6,791 nt of DNA from Acidimicrobiaceae bacterium (GTDB lineage: Bacteria; Actinomycetota; Acidimicrobiia; Acidimicrobiales; MedAcidi-G1). The stretch is from positions 2,620 through 9,410 of the forward strand of contig PBUO01000081.1 in NCBI GenBank assembly GCA_002727895.1. Direction: 5' to 3'. The notes under the pieces are model-generated. The model was not told the origin of the DNA and ran no database searches. It saw only the letters and a list, made by a program, of their open reading frames with translations. Position numbers and translations under genes: made by a program. Each line of letters starts with the position of its first letter. Within the stretch, counting starts at the first letter, position 1. Below are positions 5,841 to 6,791 of the stretch, in pieces.

Positions 5841-5993
5841 GGCGGCCTCAGGCGGGTCGAAGGTGGGGTGGCTCCCTGGATCGGATCGAGTCCACCATCG
5901 GCGCCTCGACCGGCCGTCATCGGGCCCAACCGGCGAACCTGTGGAATTGTTGTTCGAACCTGGGGAACCGGAGGCCGGCGGGCGAGATCCCGG
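5841..5993. other. 153-bp intergenic region upstream of the nitroreductase pair
   Basis: The longest non-coding stretch in the window, between the end of the unrecognised gene and the start of the fusion gene, both on the minus strand. It contains a short A/T-rich patch (about 5945-5958) in otherwise GC-rich sequence, flanked by direct repeats. A promoter for the nitroreductase operon probably lies here, but no convincing -35/-10 pair can be picked out. No RNA gene was recognised. Confidence 0.45.
5934..5962. repeat. Direct repeat CGAACCTG, two copies 21 bp apart
   Basis: CGAACCTG occurs at 5934-5941 and 5955-5962, start to start 21 bp, about two helical turns, so both copies would face the same side of the DNA. 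The second copy overlaps the palindrome GTTCGAAC (5952-5959). The intervening DNA is unusually A/T-rich. The pair lies about 95-125 bp upstream of the fusion-gene start and could be an operator or activator site. Confidence 0.4.
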
Positions 5994-6566
5994 CTACAGG
6001 TCCTCGCCCAGCCAGACGGGGGCCCGGTCGACGAGGTACTCGCTGATGCTCCGGGCCCGCTCGAGGGCGTCACACAGCCAGTTGGCCTCGCCTCCCCGGA
6101 GGAGCGCGGCCAGCGGAGTCTCCAGCCGGGCCGTCACGCCAAGGGAGCGCTGCGGTGCGTCGGTGACCGCCTCGAAGGAGTCGACGGCCGAGACCTGGGT
6201 GGGCAGGTCGGGGCCGCCCAGCCCGGCCAGCTCGGTGGCCAACACCAGCAGGTCGGGACCGGCCTCCAGCGGGGGAAGCGCCCAACTGAAGACCAGTTCG
6301 ATGGTCAGGTCGTCGCTGGGCTCGACGTCCTCCGGGATGGACATGACCTCGTCCTCGAAGGCCAGGAGAGTACGGACCTCGACGTCCACCGACAGGCGGA
6401 GGTCCAGCGGGCCGCCGCAGTGGGCCTCCGGGTGGAGGTCGACCTCAAAGGCCTGGTGCATCGAGTAGGTCTCGACGAAATGGCGCTCATCGTGTACGTG
6501 GAACCCGTGGTCGGCGGCGTGGTCCTTGAGGTCGGCCACAAAGCCTGCGATGTCAACGACGGCCAT
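5994..6566 (-). CDS. Unrecognised conserved-looking protein, 190 residues
   Basis: I do not recognise this family. The frame has strong third-position G/C bias and is clearly coding. The product is acidic and soluble, with no signal peptide or membrane helix. It looks alpha/beta: an N-terminal helix (FVADLKDHAADHGF, about 9-22), alternating strands with a histidine-rich stretch (HVHDERHF, 23-30; MHQAFEVDLHPEAHC, 36-50), beta-like DLRLSVDVEVRTLLAF (55-70), DLTIELVFSWALPP (86-99), and two C-terminal helical stretches (TPLAALLRG and ANWLCDALERARSISEYLVD). No metal-binding or catalytic motif is certain, although the clustered His and Asp residues near the N-terminus are notable. The ATG at 6566 is chosen because TACGCT lies exactly 6 nt before it; a longer frame to 6641 would run across that promoter and the divergent one. 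It diverges from the phosphatase-like gene with 58 bp between the starts. Confidence 0.82.
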   Translation of the reverse strand: MAVVDIAGFVADLKDHAADHGFHVHDERHFVETYSMHQAFEVDLHPEAHCGGPLDLRLSVDVEVRTLLAFEDEVMSIPEDVEPSDDLTIELVFSWALPPLEAGPDLLVLATELAGLGGPDLPTQVSAVDSFEAVTDAPQRSLGVTARLETPLAALLRGGEANWLCDALERARSISEYLVDRAPVWLGEDL

Positions 6567-6572
6567 CGGGAC

Positions 6573-6578
6573 AGCGTA
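6573..6578 (-). promoter_or_regulatory. Candidate -10 box (TACGCT), leaderless start at 6566
   Basis: TACGCT on the minus strand lies 6 nt before the ATG at 6566 and is identical to the hexamer before the tRNA. This is standard spacing for an actinobacterial leaderless mRNA. There is no ribosome-binding site before this ATG, which agrees. No clear -35 element. Confidence 0.5.
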
Positions 6579-6603
6579 GGACCGGCCGTCGGGAGGGGCC
6601 ACG

Positions 6604-6620
6604 CCGGTTTGGCAAACTGG
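6604..6620. promoter_or_regulatory. Near-palindrome in the divergent intergenic region, possible operator
   Basis: CCGGTTTGGCAAACTGG is a near-perfect inverted repeat: GTTTG and CAAAC flank one central base, and the outer bases match at 2 of 3 pairs. It lies in the 58-bp gap between divergent starts at 6566 and 6625 and overlaps the candidate -10 of the plus-strand gene, where a bound repressor would block transcription. Confidence 0.4.
6613..6618 (+). promoter_or_regulatory. Candidate -10 box (CAAACT), leaderless start at 6625
   Basis: CAAACT lies 6 nt before the GTG at 6625, mirroring the arrangement on the opposite strand. It differs from TAnnnT at the first base, and it overlaps the near-palindrome at 6604-6620. 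Confidence 0.3.
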
Positions 6621-6624
6621 CCCG

Positions 6625-6791
6625 GTGCCCCCGCCGACCACCGACCTGCACGTCGAGGGGCCGGGCTTCGACCCGGCGAGCGTGCTGAGCGACCTCCACG
6701 ACGCAGTCGACGCCGTGCTGGCCGACTTCGCGGAGCTCGAGGACTGGGGTCCGTCGGGTGGCCGGGCCGACCAGTACGCCAGCGACGTGGT
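6625..6791 (+). CDS. Inositol monophosphatase-like protein, N-terminal fragment
   Basis: The first 55 codons of a gene that leaves the right edge of the window. The visible product has a flexible start (MPPPTTDLHVEGPGFDP), a helix about residues 19-38 (SVLSDLHDAVDAVLADFAEL) and then EDWGPSGGRADQYASDVV. A helix followed by DWG..G.R..QY..D is how I remember several actinobacterial inositol monophosphatase-family (Mg-dependent sugar/inositol phosphatase, including HisN-like) proteins beginning, but the catalytic motifs (GEE, DPIDGT, WD) lie beyond the window, so the assignment is tentative. The GTG at 6625 is chosen because it is directly downstream of a candidate -10 box and no ribosome-binding site is present. 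It diverges from the unrecognised gene at 5994-6566 and may share its control region. That it is coding is well supported by codon bias. Confidence 0.62.
   Translation, partial: MPPPTTDLHVEGPGFDPASVLSDLHDAVDAVLADFAELEDWGPSGGRADQYASDV

Noticed and set aside
5934..5959. Actinobacterial SOS (LexA) box
   Set aside because: CGAAC and GTTCG half-sites are present but separated by 13 nt instead of 4, so the box does not fit.

Overview
The window is GC-rich throughout, with strongly G/C-biased third codon positions, frequent GTG starts, and several genes that seem to start directly downstream of a -10 box. This suggests a high-GC actinobacterium. The protein mix (six-repeat DUF5671-like membrane protein, SCO6745-like protein, Rv3368c-like nitroreductase) fits Actinomycetota, perhaps Acidimicrobiia; the class-level placement is inference. 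The content is chromosomal: no mobile element, CRISPR array or phage gene is visible.

Layout. (1) Positions 1-1605, minus strand: the 5' part of an SCO6745-like helical protein (runs off the left edge), preceded by a family-2 glycosyltransferase fused to a GtrA-like membrane domain, probably a polyprenyl-phosphate sugar synthase. (2) Positions 1642-1714, plus strand: a CAU-anticodon tRNA whose arms look more like tRNA-Ile2 (lysidine-modified) than elongator tRNA-Met. (3) Positions 1784-4002, plus strand: a 571-residue polytopic membrane protein built from about six two-helix repeats with a soluble C-terminal tail, then a small SRPBCC protein. (4) Positions 4015-5840, minus strand: two overlapping nitroreductase-family genes. 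The upstream one is a nitroreductase-SRPBCC fusion; the downstream one is a stand-alone Rv3368c-like nitroreductase. They converge on the stand-alone SRPBCC gene with 12 bp between stop codons. (5) Positions 5994-6791: an unrecognised 190-residue minus-strand protein diverging from the start of a plus-strand gene that resembles inositol monophosphatases.

The most distinctive part is the 3526-5840 block. One SRPBCC subfamily occurs both as a separate protein and as the C-terminal half of a nitroreductase, and a second nitroreductase paralogue is translationally coupled to that fusion. A plausible reading is a flavin-dependent redox pair acting on a hydrophobic ligand held by the SRPBCC module; substrate and reaction cannot be read from the sequence. 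A second theme is regulatory: several starts lie 6-7 nt after a TAnnnT-like hexamer, as expected for leaderless transcripts. Non-coding stretches are all short; the longest (5841-5993) holds a pair of direct repeats 21 bp apart.
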